DNA from: Reticulitermes speratus
Taxonomy: Eukaryota; Arthropoda; Insecta; Blattodea; Rhinotermitidae
DNA: 64,000 bases
Direction: 5' to 3'
NCBI GenBank assembly: GCA_021186555.1
Contig: JAJKFL010000010.1
Coordinates: 4,609,085-4,673,084 of the forward strand
Position numbers and translations under genes: made by a program
Notes under the pieces: generated by a model
What the model was told of the DNA's origin: nothing
The model's input: only the letters and a program-made list of their open reading frames with translations
The model's database searches: none
In this document: positions 33,605 to 43,059 of the stretch, piece after piece
How positions within the stretch are numbered: position 1 is the first letter of the stretch
Layout: every line of letters starts with the position of its first letter

Positions 33605-34090
33605 ACTCCATGAAGCAGAATCCTTCTTGAAAATCTAACAGTATTTCAATTAGTCAAGAAATTCCACGCGTTTTATGGAACCCGAAGGTTCATTACCGCA
33701 TTCACAACAACCCGCCACTTTTCCCTATCCTGAGCCAGACTAATCCATTATATAACCTCCCAAACGATTTGTTTTTTTAAATCCATTTTAATATTATCCT
33801 CCCATCTACGTCTAGGTCTGTGTCTAGGTGGGGAAATCCAAAATCGTTCATGCACTCTCCCCTCCCTCTACGTACACATACCGAGCATGCCATTCTCCCT
33901 TATTTGATTACCAGGGTAATATTTGGTAAGGAGTGTAAATCATGGAGATGCTGATTGCTCAATTTCCTCTATTGCCCTACTTACTATCTCGTCCCTCTTA
34001 GACCCAATTTCTTCCTCAGCACCCTATTCTCGAACACCCACAGCCTATGTTTCTACCTCTGTGTGAGATACCAATTTTCACTACCCATAT
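33605..34090 (-). pseudogene. LINE-A 3' region, decayed
   Basis: The minus strand runs from the 3' UTR (complement of CTCCATGAAGCAGAATCC at the left) through the C-terminal coding part to the FENRVLRK-type stretch (plus strand: GCACCCTATTCTCGAACACC). Several frame breaks. Confidence 0.65.
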
Positions 34091-34435
34091 ACAACAACAG
34101 ACAAAATTAAAGTGCTTCCTATTTTGGTCTTTCATTTTTAAATATCAAATTGGAACACAAAACGTTTTGGACTGCATGGTAGGAGGCGTTCCCTGAGTTA
34201 ATATCTTTCTAATTTCGACATGAATGGAATTTTGATTTTTTTTAGATCTGTTCGCAAATACCCGAATTTTGACGTTCATATAAAATTTCACTCCAATAAT
34301 GGCCCTAAATCCAAAATAAGACCTACGCTGCATGTGGGTATAATAACGAAAGAAGCATTTCGAAAAATTCAAAACCAAACGCTCAAATCTTTGTATGTCT
34401 ATGTTATTATAACACATTTGTAAACCTGAATACTA
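34091..34435. other. non-coding DNA, nothing recognised
   Basis: Overlapping open frames occur on both strands without any recognised family. Confidence 0.4.
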
Positions 34436-34928
34436 ACAAACAAACTAACAAACTCCATGGAGTAGAGTCCTTCTTGAGAAGCTAACAGGTCGTCAGATAG
34501 TCAAGAAATTTCCTGCATTTTATGGAACCCGAAGGTTCATTACCGCACTCACAAGAGCCCGCCACCTGTCCCTATCCTGAGCCATATCAATCCAGTCCAT
34601 GCCCCACCATCCCACTTCTTGAAGATCCATTTTAATATTATCCTCCCATCTACCCTGTGTCTTCCAAGTGGTCTCCTCCCCTCAGGTCTCCCCACCAAAA
34701 TCCTGTATGTACCTGTCCCCTCCCCATACATGCCACATGCCCCGCCCATCTCATTCTTCTTCATTTGATCACCCGAATAATATTTGGTGATGAGTACAGA
34801 TCATTAAGTTCCTCGTTATGTAGTCTTCTCCACTCCCCTGTTACACCCGTCCCTCTTAGGCCCAAATATCCTCCTCAGCACCCTATTCTCGAACACCCTC
34901 AGCCAATGTTCCTCTCTCAGTGTGAGAG
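34436..34928 (-). pseudogene. LINE-A 5'-truncated copy with target duplication
   Basis: AAACCTGAATACTA is at 34422-34435 and again at 34929-34942, a 14-bp duplication. The 3' end is at the left with a (GTTA)-like tail (plus strand: CAAACAAACTAACAAACTCC). Coding remnants include a [19 protein letters not shown] stretch. Typical target-primed LINE insertion. Confidence 0.8.
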
Positions 34929-34942
34929 AAACCTGAATACTA

Positions 34943-35344
34943 CGGACATTAATTACGTTTATTTACAGGCTGTTCCAAAGTATAAATTCTTAACTAAGAA
35001 CTGCCTCCGGTTACACAGTGCGACTGTACTTGCGAATTGTGTCTAATCACGTTGCGATAAGCGCAAGTGGAGGCCCAAACCGTCCCCGCTACTGCAGCCT
35101 AGGTACATTGTGATTGAATTCAGCGGGCCTGCCTCTTTAAACGAAGGAAAGACGCCCTACAGTTCGTTTGTTTACCATTAATAAACCTCAGCAAATTCCC
35201 TCCAAGCCAAAACAACTCTGCAAGTCAGCACGATGTATATGTCTAAAGTTAAAGCCGCTAGACAGGTCGCCATTTGTCTTTGCTAAATTATATGTTGCTG
35301 CAACTCCCAAGTGATCTATAGACAAATAACATTCTTAGAAACGT
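34943..35344. other. non-coding DNA, nothing recognised
   Basis: No recognised feature. Confidence 0.45.
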
Positions 35345-35540
35345 TCACGCGCCGAAACGTCCAGAACGGCTCTGGGGTCAACGCAGCCAACCATTAAATT
35401 GATACCGCGGTTAAAGCGGCCAGGGCGTGATGTTGACCATTCACTTCCATGTAGCGACAAGGTTAAGAATAAGTGGAGCTATAACTCTGCTCCTCCTATA
35501 TGTCTTCGTGGCTTGGAAAGGGAATTTACCTCTTTTGTTT
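35345..35540 (+). mobile_element. SINE family II body, head missing
   Basis: Matches the central and 3' parts of family II (CTCTGGGGTCAACGCAGCC, TTAAAGCGGCCAGGGCGTGA, GGTTAAGAATAAGTGGAGC). The tRNA head is absent. Confidence 0.6.
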
Positions 35541-35998
35541 ACCTTATAATCATTGACGTCTTTTTTAAAACAGGCTGTATTGTGCGCCTTAGGACCGAAA
35601 GCAAACATAAAGCAAGTAGAGAAGTCAGTGGCGTAGATAGGGCCTCTACAGACTTCACGGTGTGGGGGGCTTCGTGAGTCAAAGGCGGGGGTGTGGGGGG
35701 GGCACACAACGCACAGGACAGTAAAACATTTTTTTTGGCTTTATTTTTCGGACTGGATTCCGTTGTTCTGACAGAAGGCAGTATTCTGGATCCCCGTTAT
35801 GACATCTGGGAGTAACTCCGATAATTACAGGGGGTCCGAAATTATCGAGTCGCGAGAGGGGTGTTCCGACGGACTGTTCGTATTAGTGGCAAGACTAAAT
35901 TAACATGTAAGATACATTCTAAATCAGCTGCAGTTGATTTCCAAAATTATGTCTCATATATTTGTCAGATTTCCACATCAGACACACTTTAATACATA

Positions 35999-35999
<1 letters not shown>
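35541..35999. other. non-coding DNA, nothing recognised
   Basis: No recognised feature. Confidence 0.45.

Positions 36000-36029
<30 letters not shown>
36000..36029. repeat. (TA)n microsatellite
   Basis: TA dinucleotide run immediately left of the next MITE. Confidence 0.85.
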
Positions 36030-36100
36030 CAGGCATACACAAAGAATGGTGCGATTTCAATAGTATCACTATTGAGACCGCACATTCTTGTGTTACCCTG
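36030..36100. mobile_element. palindromic MITE, copy 4 (diverged)
   Basis: CAGGCATACACAAAGAATGG and an inverted partner with several single-base losses (CACATTCTTGTGTTACCCTG). Flanked by TA. Confidence 0.7.
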
Positions 36101-36104
36101 TATA

Positions 36105-36293
36105 CAGAGTCGAATTTCGGTTATAACGACTTAGGTTATACGACATCTCGTCTATAACGTGAAATATTCTGCAGTACCAATTAATTCCTCACTGTTAACT
36201 ACAACATTATATTCCTCGGTTATAACAACACTCGTTTATAACGACACAAAATATTCAGTCCCTTTCATGACGTTATAACCGAGTTCGACTCTG
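36105..36293. mobile_element. pogo/Tigger-like MITE
   Basis: The terminal inverted repeats CAGAGTCGAATTTCGGTTAT and ATAACCGAGTTCGACTCTG start and end the element. Additional internal CTCGGTTATAAC and CTCGTTTATAACGAC copies are present. CAG ends and a TA flank on the left fit the pogo branch of Tc1/mariner, a family assignment from memory. No transposase. Confidence 0.65.
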
Positions 36294-36349
36294 TGTGTGT
36301 GTGTGTGTAAATAGTCCTTGACCTCGAGTTTAACCATACGCTCCATTCA

Positions 36350-36490
36350 TTGGTTACGTTGCTTTATCTCTTCGGGGATAGGCCTAATACGGCTGGGTCG
36401 TGAAACTGACCAACATCACTGAGTGCTGAGGTTAAGAATTAGTGGAGCTATACCTCCATTTGCTCTTATATCTTCAGGGAGTACTGTAGC
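36350..36490 (+). mobile_element. SINE family II 3' fragment
   Basis: GAGGTTAAGAATTAGTGGAG and CTATACCTCCATTTGCTC match the family II tail. Confidence 0.5.
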
Positions 36491-37058
36491 ACATATGGAA
36501 CACGTGAGCCATCCTTTACAAGAGACGTGGAGATGTTTAGGTGTGTGTTCGAGCTGTGACAGTGGACGTCTTCTTAGCGTCGGTTGCTGGTTTCAGAAGT
36601 GCCAGCTGAATTCGGTAATGTTGGTTTTCGCACTTCTGCGGTATTTCGGCGTGAAAGTTTTTGTCACCATAGAGCGTTAGAGCTCTCTTTTTCTGTCACA
36701 GACGTGTTCGGATTCTACTTAGAATTCTGTATTCGTCAAATTCGATTTCAAAATGCCGTTCGGTAGTAGCCGACGAAACGTCTTCGTCCCTTCCTCCAAA
36801 GTTGCATATTAGACTGTCAGCGCTTCGTTTCATGGGTTTAGGTTGACTTAACACATGTTAATGTCGGTTCAAGCAAGCTATGCTCGCTGTTTTATGTAAA
36901 ACTGTTATATACTCGAAGAACAATAGAACTTCCAATGCGTTAGCTTTTCGAAATACGTGAATAAATTGAAATTTTCAGACCCATGTCTCTAGTGTTAAGA
37001 TATGACGGCTTTACATAACATTTGTAATAATGTTTATAGACATGATGTTGTATAATAT
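36491..37058. other. non-coding DNA, nothing recognised
   Basis: No recognised feature. Confidence 0.45.
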
Positions 37059-37256
37059 CCGCCGCGATGTTGATGAAATCTACGGTCTTCTGGGATATTA
37101 TGCAGCGTCGTGTGGTAATTGTTTACCGACGTTTCGGGAAAACGTATAGGGTCCATTGGACTTCTTGACACTTGAAGATGGGCCCGATACATTTTCCCGA
37201 AACGTCGATGAACAATTACCACACGACGCTGCGTAATATACCAGAAGAGCGCAGAC
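37059..37256 (-). mobile_element. second-group hammerhead-like element M
   Basis: Arms at 37076-37138 and 37196-37256 are inverted copies containing GTCTTCTGGGATATTA and TGTGGTAATTGTTTACC. The left side has a one-sided extension, CCGCCGCGATGTTGATG, shared with element Y. The right motif (37172-37210) reads TTGAAGA instead of CTGAAGA, a GGG/CCC stem and GAAACGTCG. No target duplication was found. Open frames reading FWYITQRRVVIVHRRFG are translations of the arm. Confidence 0.6.
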
Positions 37257-38125
37257 CTCACCCATTTCAGTGGTGTTCAATTTCCATGCTATTTTTTTTT
37301 TTACATTCTACAGAAATAATATTCAAGGAATTGTTACACACGTAATGCATGATGCATTTTTTTGTTTTGAATATGGAGGGTTATAGTAAGAAAATTAATT
37401 TAGATGCACAGCTTTCAAACTAGCATGTTTTATTCACTAAACGGACACATTATTTTTTTTTCAAATGAATGTACATATTTTTTTCTACGTGTTAAATTTT
37501 TAATCATATCTGCTTGTGAACACGTCACACATTCACAAAATCTTACTTTAAATGTGTTCGTTACAATTCTCGATTTGTGTTCTCTCCCACTCTCGTGATT
37601 CCTGTTTTGATCTCGTTTGCTCCTTTTGTGCTAACTTCCTTCTTTTTAGTTTCTTTTTCAAAGTAAAGAGATTTAAGTGACGTTAAATTTTCTCTCGTTT
37701 AGAAACTTCTAAGACATTTCTCGTGTTCACTTTGCCTGTTTTGCTCCCTTCTCTACCGAGCCAACTGCGCCGTAAATATGATTTTTGAGAACAGCAGTTT
37801 ACAATGCCCTTTTTTTTAATACTTTATTTGTTTTTGTCTTAAACCATGTTTATGAACGCAAATTTTCTTTGTTCTCTTCCATTTCCATATACCTAGCGAG
37901 TTAGTTCTGTGTTCCTCAAAATGTTTCAAAACTCTGGTAAATATTTCACTTCTATTTTCTTCCCTTTATGTGCCTGTCTCTTAAATTATATCGCATCTTG
38001 TTCAGACAACAATGTTGCCAAAAGTAGTTTGTAGGTATGCAGAACTTTGCTAATATTGTGTAAAATTCATGGTGTAGGAACGTCTGTAGATTAATCTGTT
38101 GTGTATAATTTATTACCAAGCATAA
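37257..38125. other. AT-rich non-coding DNA, nothing recognised
   Basis: T-rich; no recognised repeat or gene. Confidence 0.5.
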
Positions 38126-38769
38126 ACTAAGCAAAGCACAATAATACTTGGAAAGAAGTTTAAACCGTTTAAAGTCGAGTGTTAAGGACACACACCACCT
38201 GCAAGCAGACACTAAGCAAAGCACAATAATACTTGGAAAGAAGTTTAAACCGTTTAAAGTCGAGTGTTAAGGACACACACCATCTGCAAGCAGACACTAA
38301 GCAAAGCACAATAATACTTGGAAAGAAGTTTAAACCGTTTAAAGTCGAGTGTTAAGGTCACACACCATCTGCAAGCAGACACTAAGCAAAGCACAATAAT
38401 ACTTGGAAAGAAGTTTAAACCGTTTAAAGTCGAGTGTTAAGGTCACACACCATCTGCAAGCAGACACTAAGCAAAGCACAATAATACTTGGAAAGAAGTT
38501 TAAACCGTTTAAAGTCGAGTGTTAAGGTCACACACCATCTGCAAGCAGACACTAAGCAAAGCACAATAATACTTGGAAAGAAGTTTAAACCGTTTAAAGT
38601 CGAGTGTTAAGGACACACACCATCTGCAAGCAGACACTAAGCAAAGCACAATAATACTTGGAAAGAAGTTTAAACCGTTTAAAGTCGAGTGTTAAGGTCA
38701 CACACCATCTGCAAGCAGACACTAAGCAAAGCACAATAATAAGCAAAGCACAATAATACTTGGAAAGAA
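38126..38769. repeat. 85-bp satellite, left part
   Basis: GCAAAGCACAATAATACTTG recurs at 38131, 38216, 38301 and 38386, giving an 85-bp period over about seven units. Units differ only at a few sites (AAGGACACAC or AAGGTCACAC). An 18-bp partial repeat (AAGCAAAGCACAATAAT) precedes the insertion of element C2; the array resumes at 39408. Confidence 0.92.
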
Positions 38770-38849
38770 CTATTTACACACACCAACTGGATGCAACTTT
38801 ATTTAAAAAACTGTATAGTTTTTTAAAATATATTTAAAAACCTTTTAAA

Positions 38850-38895
38850 ATCCCGACATATGTTTCGGCTCTTATAGAGCCATCTTCAGGGGTTT
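38850..38895 (-). ncRNA. hammerhead ribozyme motif, element C2 left arm
   Basis: CTGAAGA, stem II GGCTC/GAGCC, GAAA, palindromic stem III ACATATGT, cleavage base C. Stem I has CCC/GGG and then a one-base offset before further A-T pairs. Confidence 0.75.
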
Positions 38896-39225
38896 ATTGT
38901 TGTTAAAACTGCATATATTGAAACGTCGTTTTCATTGGTTCACTTTTTGGTAAGGTTTCCCACTTTTCACCGCCCGGCACGCAAAAACACCACTTGTTAT
39001 TCGTACTAAAATAATATGTTAATATTTCGGTAGGTATTGTATTTGATGCATGGTACTGGTTTATCTTGTTCATTAGGTCATATTTTCATGGTGTAGGCTG
39101 TACTGTTTATGTGCGTGCCTGATGCTGTGCGTGCCGGGCGGTGAAAAGTGGGAAACCTTACCAAAAATTGAACCAATGAAAACGACGGTTTAATATATGC
39201 AGTTTTAACGACAATAAACCCCTGA

Positions 39226-39262
39226 AGATGGCTCTATAAGAGCCGAAACATATGTCGGGTTT
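39226..39262 (+). ncRNA. hammerhead ribozyme motif, element C2 right arm
   Basis: CTGAAGA (39232-39238), stem II GGCTC/GAGCC, GAAA, ACATATGT, cleavage base C, and perfect stem I AAACCC/GGGTTT. Confidence 0.8.
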
Positions 39263-39407
39263 TTAAAAGGTTTTTAAATATGTTTTAAAAAACTATACAG
39301 TTTTTAAATATGTTTTAAAAAACTATACAGTTTTTTAATAAAATTGCATCCAGTTGGTGTATGTAAATAGTGACTGTGAAAAGATGCACGGTGATTACAG
39401 AATAAAG

Positions 39408-39470
39408 TACTTGGAAAGAAGTTTAAACCGTTTAAAGTCGAGTGTTAAGGACACACACCACCTGCTGTAA
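39408..39470. repeat. 85-bp satellite, right remnant
   Basis: TACTTGGAAAGAAGTTTAAA to CACACACCACCTGC continues the satellite unit after the C2 insertion. Confidence 0.9.
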
Positions 39471-39570
39471 TATTAAGAATCTGTTCATTTGATCACAAAA
39501 TGTATACGTGTTCTGTGCGATCCTTACATAAAACACTGATTACTTTGTTGTGCATTATTAATTGGATCCT

Positions 39571-40250
39571 TTGAAAGAGTGGAAGACTTAAAATATTTGG
39601 GAACAATCTTAACAAACCAAAATTCTACTAATGAAGAAATTAAGAGCAGATTGAAGTCAGGAAATGCTTGTTATCATTCGGTGCAGGATCTTTTGTCTTG
39701 CAGTTTACTATTTAAAAATACAAAGATTAAGATATACAGAACTATAAATTTGCCTGTTGTTTTGTATGGGTGTGAAACTTGGTCTCACACATTGAGGGAA
39801 AAACAAAGGCTGAGCGTGTTCGAGAATAGGGTGCTGAGGAGGATATTTTGGCCTAAGAGGAACGATGTAAGAGGAGAGTGGAGAAGAATACGTAATGAGG
39901 AACTTCATAATCTGTATTACTCAGGAAATATTATTCGGGTGACCAAATCAAGAAGAATGAGATGGGTGGGGCATGTGACACGTATGGGGGACAGGAGATG
40001 TGCATACGGGGGTTTGGAGGGGAGACCTGAGGGAAGGAGACCACTTTGAATACCTAGGCGTAGATGGGAGGATCTTCAAGAAGTGGGATGGGAGGTAGGG
40101 ACTGGATTGATCTTGCTCAGGATTGGGACAGGTGGCGGGCGGTTTTGAATGCGGTAATGAACCTTCGGGTTCCATAAAATGCGGGGAATTTCTTGACTGG
40201 CTGAGGACCTGTTAGCTTCTCAGGAAGGACTCTGCTCCATGGAGTTGATT
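39571..40250 (+). pseudogene. LINE-A: reverse transcriptase C-terminal region and 3' UTR
   Basis: The best-preserved LINE-A copy. An open frame to 40049 (156 residues) contains [45 protein letters not shown] and RMRWVGHVTRMG, which is the region after the reverse transcriptase core in many insect LINEs. A frame break near 40049 separates it from the remaining coding part (WEDNIK-like, missing). The 3' UTR includes GGGTTCCATAAAATGCGGGG and ends CTCCATGGAGTTGATT without the (GTTA)n tail. 5'-truncated; no active-site motif is present. Confidence 0.8.
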
Positions 40251-41289
40251 TTAGTATTAATTTTTGTTTACAGAGGATTCAAAGTTCTGTGCGAAGTACG
40301 GCTGAAGTTTTATATATACAATGTTGATGCACATCAGTGTTTAGAGGTGTTAATTCCGCACTGCCCGCTATTCTACTGCAAGGTATACAGGGAGGACACC
40401 GCTCGCAGTAGCGCCAGTAGAACGCAGGACATTCATAAAGGATCGACGTGTGTGCAAGTTGTAGCCGTCCACTATACATACTGCACAGCACACAAACTCT
40501 CTTCCTGCCTGATTTTGACTTCACTTGTCAAAATCCAATACAGATCTGAAGCTGTTCTAAGCTGTTCTAACCTCGTAACTTCGCCTTTTAAATAGAATTC
40601 CCGTCTGCGTCTTTAATATTACGTGTTTCATCTTTTTTTGAAAGAGACAATTTTCTTGCTGATTTTCCCTCCGTTCTTCAGGGATCCAATTTTTTTTACA
40701 CCTTTTCCTTCTCTCTCTCGCTCTCTCTCTCTGTCTTCGTATCTAAGCGTTAACTTCTATTGGATTCCCACTACCGTTTATCTGATTTTTGTCAGCAGAC
40801 AACTTTTCTTCTCTCCACTTCCTCCACCCTTCTCACGCTTCAATTCCTTTTACCGTACTTTCCCTTGTGCCAATTCGGGGTAGTTCCTGTGAGGAAAGCT
40901 TGGCGCAGTATTATTTTCCGGAGAAGCGACGAACTGTATAATTAAATTTCAGGATGTTCAGAGTTGCTCTTCCTCCATTTGCTTATCTTTTAGCACACTA
41001 CCTTTCCTTCATCGCACTCTCTGCTGTATGAAATCTGCATCGCTTTGTTTCCTTTCGTTTCGCTTAAAGGCAGAGTTCCGTTTCCCCTTCCCGCCATATG
41101 GATACTACACACTGTACTGATATTGGCAAGTTACCGCGGAGGATGTAAGGAGCTGTAACATCTGTATGTCTGAAGGCATCTTTCGCCATGAAATTATACC
41201 ATTTCTGGTTTAAGCTGTTCCATACACTTACTTCTGCATTTGGAACACTTTACAGCTATCTGCCTTTTTCCATTTCATTTTAGCAGCTT
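40251..41289. other. non-coding DNA with a C/T-rich stretch
   Basis: A C/T-rich segment occupies about 40640-40870. No recognised gene or repeat otherwise. Confidence 0.45.
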
Positions 41290-41470
41290 AGTAATTCGTT
41301 GCCGATCCCAGTGGCCGTGCGGTCTAAGGCGTGGGTCTTCGGCCGCTCGCTTACTAGGATCGTGGGTTCTAATCCCACCGGGGGCATGGATATCTGTCTG
41401 TTGTGAAGTGTTGTGTGTTGTCAGGTAGAGGTCTCTGCGACGAGCTGGTCCCTCGTCCAGAGGAGTCTTA

Positions 41471-41997
41471 AGCTGGGATTAGACGGCGCGTGGCTCGGCT
41501 CGTTTTAAGTCATAACTGACGTTATTGACAAAGAATCGTATTCAAACGTGCCGTGTATCCGGCCTGGCGCGGCGCGGCTTGTGATTGGGGTAGCGAGGCT
41601 CGTTGGATCGCCTCAGAAGCGGTTTTCTCACGATCCTCAAAGGGACTCGGCGCGGGCAGCTGTTGCGGCTACACGGCGCTTGCAGTGTACGCGCCAAGCC
41701 AGTCTCGTCCAAGTCTGTATACACTTAGGTCTGGTCTTTGTTTTCTGCTGTCGGGGTGCGCGAAGAGTGAAAGTTTCTGTCCCACAATTGGTATTGGCTA
41801 GAATGGAGTGGTCAAACGAGGACATTTATAAGTTCATAGAACAACACGACTTATTCCACAAGCCGAGCAAGGCCGCTAGTCGGCCATTTGCCGAGCTGCG
41901 CCGCGTCGTGTAGCCAGATTGTCTTTTCTGTTCCGATCTGTTGGCCGAGCAAATGACGTCACGTCACTCGATGAGCAGCGCGCCGTCTAATCCGGCT
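41471..41997 (+). mobile_element. non-autonomous PIF/Harbinger-like transposon
   Basis: The inverted ends AGCTGGGATTAGACGGCGCG and CGCGCCGTCTAATCCGGCT are flanked by TTA on both sides (41468-41470 and 41998-42000). A 3-bp TWA target duplication is characteristic of PIF/Harbinger. The element is 527 bp and lacks a transposase. It keeps the start of a MADF-like frame (41803-41913). Confidence 0.8.
41803..41913 (+). pseudogene. truncated MADF-like coding start inside the Harbinger element
   Basis: It begins MEWSNEDIYKFIEQHDLF, which resembles the first helix of MADF domains (the Myb-like DNA-binding partner proteins often carried by Harbinger elements). The conserved W..ED.. pattern is present, but after about 24 residues the sequence diverges and stops at residue 36. 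A fragment of a once longer gene, inferred. Confidence 0.45.
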
Positions 41998-42104
41998 TTA
42001 CCGAGTGTGGTGTGTCTCAAGTGTGTGATCGTGAAGCCTCGAGAAATGAGACGGCCTAGGCCCCAAAGGGGCTGTCGAACCATAGGAAAAAATAAAAGTA
42101 ATTC

Positions 42105-42589
42105 ATTAGAGTTGAGGGTTTTTGCGGCTGTAAAAATTTAGTGATTTTTTTTTTACTTTGAATTTGTAGAAAAGCATTTTTTTCCCCCGAATCGCCGATA
42201 AAAATGTGCGTGACGTTAGGTTGTCATATCTCAGAATATTGCAGAAAAAATAATTTGTGTTCAGCATTAAATTACTAATTCCCCCCCCCCCCCCCATTTT
42301 GAGGCATGTGATAATGTGAATTGCCGAATGGTGGGGAAATCCTGAGTCAACTGCTGAAGCCTCCCAAAAAGGGGGGGGGTTGCGGGAGGTACAGCGCTCT
42401 TATAAACCCCCAGATCTATGCAAGAAGTATAGGTATGTGTTTAATCATGATTCATCAACTATAAATTTTAATTGTGAATTCCTTTAGGTGACTGATAATC
42501 GTTGACATTGGATTAAGTGCTTTTCACTTCTGCCGCCTTAACCACTGAAAGTACTGTACTGGCGGTTGGATAGTCTCCAGTTGTGGCCT
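42105..42589. other. non-coding DNA with poly-C and poly-G tracts
   Basis: A C run at about 42281-42295 and a G run at about 42371-42379; nothing else recognised. Confidence 0.5.
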
Positions 42590-42880
42590 GGGCGTTGTAT
42601 GTATGGCTATGTATAGGGCTAGAGGGTCCTGTATTCGAATCCTGGTAGGGGCAAGATTTTTCTTTTCAAATCTTCAAGACCGGCTCTGGAGCCCACACGC
42701 GCTCCTATTCAATTGATGCCGGGGTCCGTTTCCACGGATAAAGCGGCTGAAGCGTGATGTTGACCATTCAACTTTCATCTAGCGCTGAGGTTGAGACAGA
42801 GTGCAGCTATACCTTTGCTCTCCTATATGTCTTTGTGGTGCAGACAGTAACAATTTACCTTTGCTTATGCCTTTCAGTTA
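42590..42880 (+). mobile_element. SINE family II, diverged
   Basis: A box B-like GTATTCGAATCCTGGTAGGGG is followed by family II body words (AAGACCGGCTCTGGAGCCC, GATAAAGCGGCTGAAGCGTG, GCGCTGAGGTTGAGACAGAG). More diverged than the 61.6-kb copy. Confidence 0.65.
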
Positions 42881-43059
42881 TAACTTGCTCTTCCTTTATC
42901 GTCTCATCGTTCTGCAGGCGACCGTCCTTGACTTTGCTCGTGCTCTACGCCTTTGTTTTCGTGTTGTCAGCCGACGATCTCTGTCGACTGTGCGACGCTG
43001 ATTGCACATTTAACCTTGCCGAAAGCCAGCGTCCCACAGGATGAAAGGAAAATTAACAG

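Larger units (their letters stand above)
38770..39407 (+). mobile_element. hammerhead inverted-arm element C2, both ribozymes present
   Basis: TACTTGGAAAGAA (38757-38769 and 39408-39420) is part of the satellite unit, so C2 inserted into the array. Arms of about 220 bp run inward to CCGCCCGGCACGC and its complement, leaving a non-coding centre of about 115 bp. The tail ATGCACGGTG plus 14 nt ending AAAG is at the right. A short tandem duplication in the right arm (TATACAGTTTTTAAATATG region, 39281-39335) is private to this copy. Close relative of element C. Confidence 0.85.
41298..42096 (+). mobile_element. SINE family I split by a PIF/Harbinger-like element
   Basis: The head starts GCCGATCCCAGTGGCCGTGC at 41301 and the SINE body ends at a short A-rich tail near 42096. 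AGTAATTC at 41290-41297 and 42097-42104 is the SINE's own target duplication. The body is interrupted at 41471-41997. Removing the insert and one TTA restores the family consensus at GAGGAGTC-TTA-CCGAGTG. Confidence 0.82.

Noticed and set aside
37034..37280. Frames reading FWYITQRRVVIVHRRFG
   Set aside because: Such text occurs widely in insect predictions from repeats; here it is a shadow of the inverted arm of element M.
38126..38769. Regular 85-bp repeats as a CRISPR array
   Set aside because: The whole unit repeats without unique spacers, and all context is eukaryotic.
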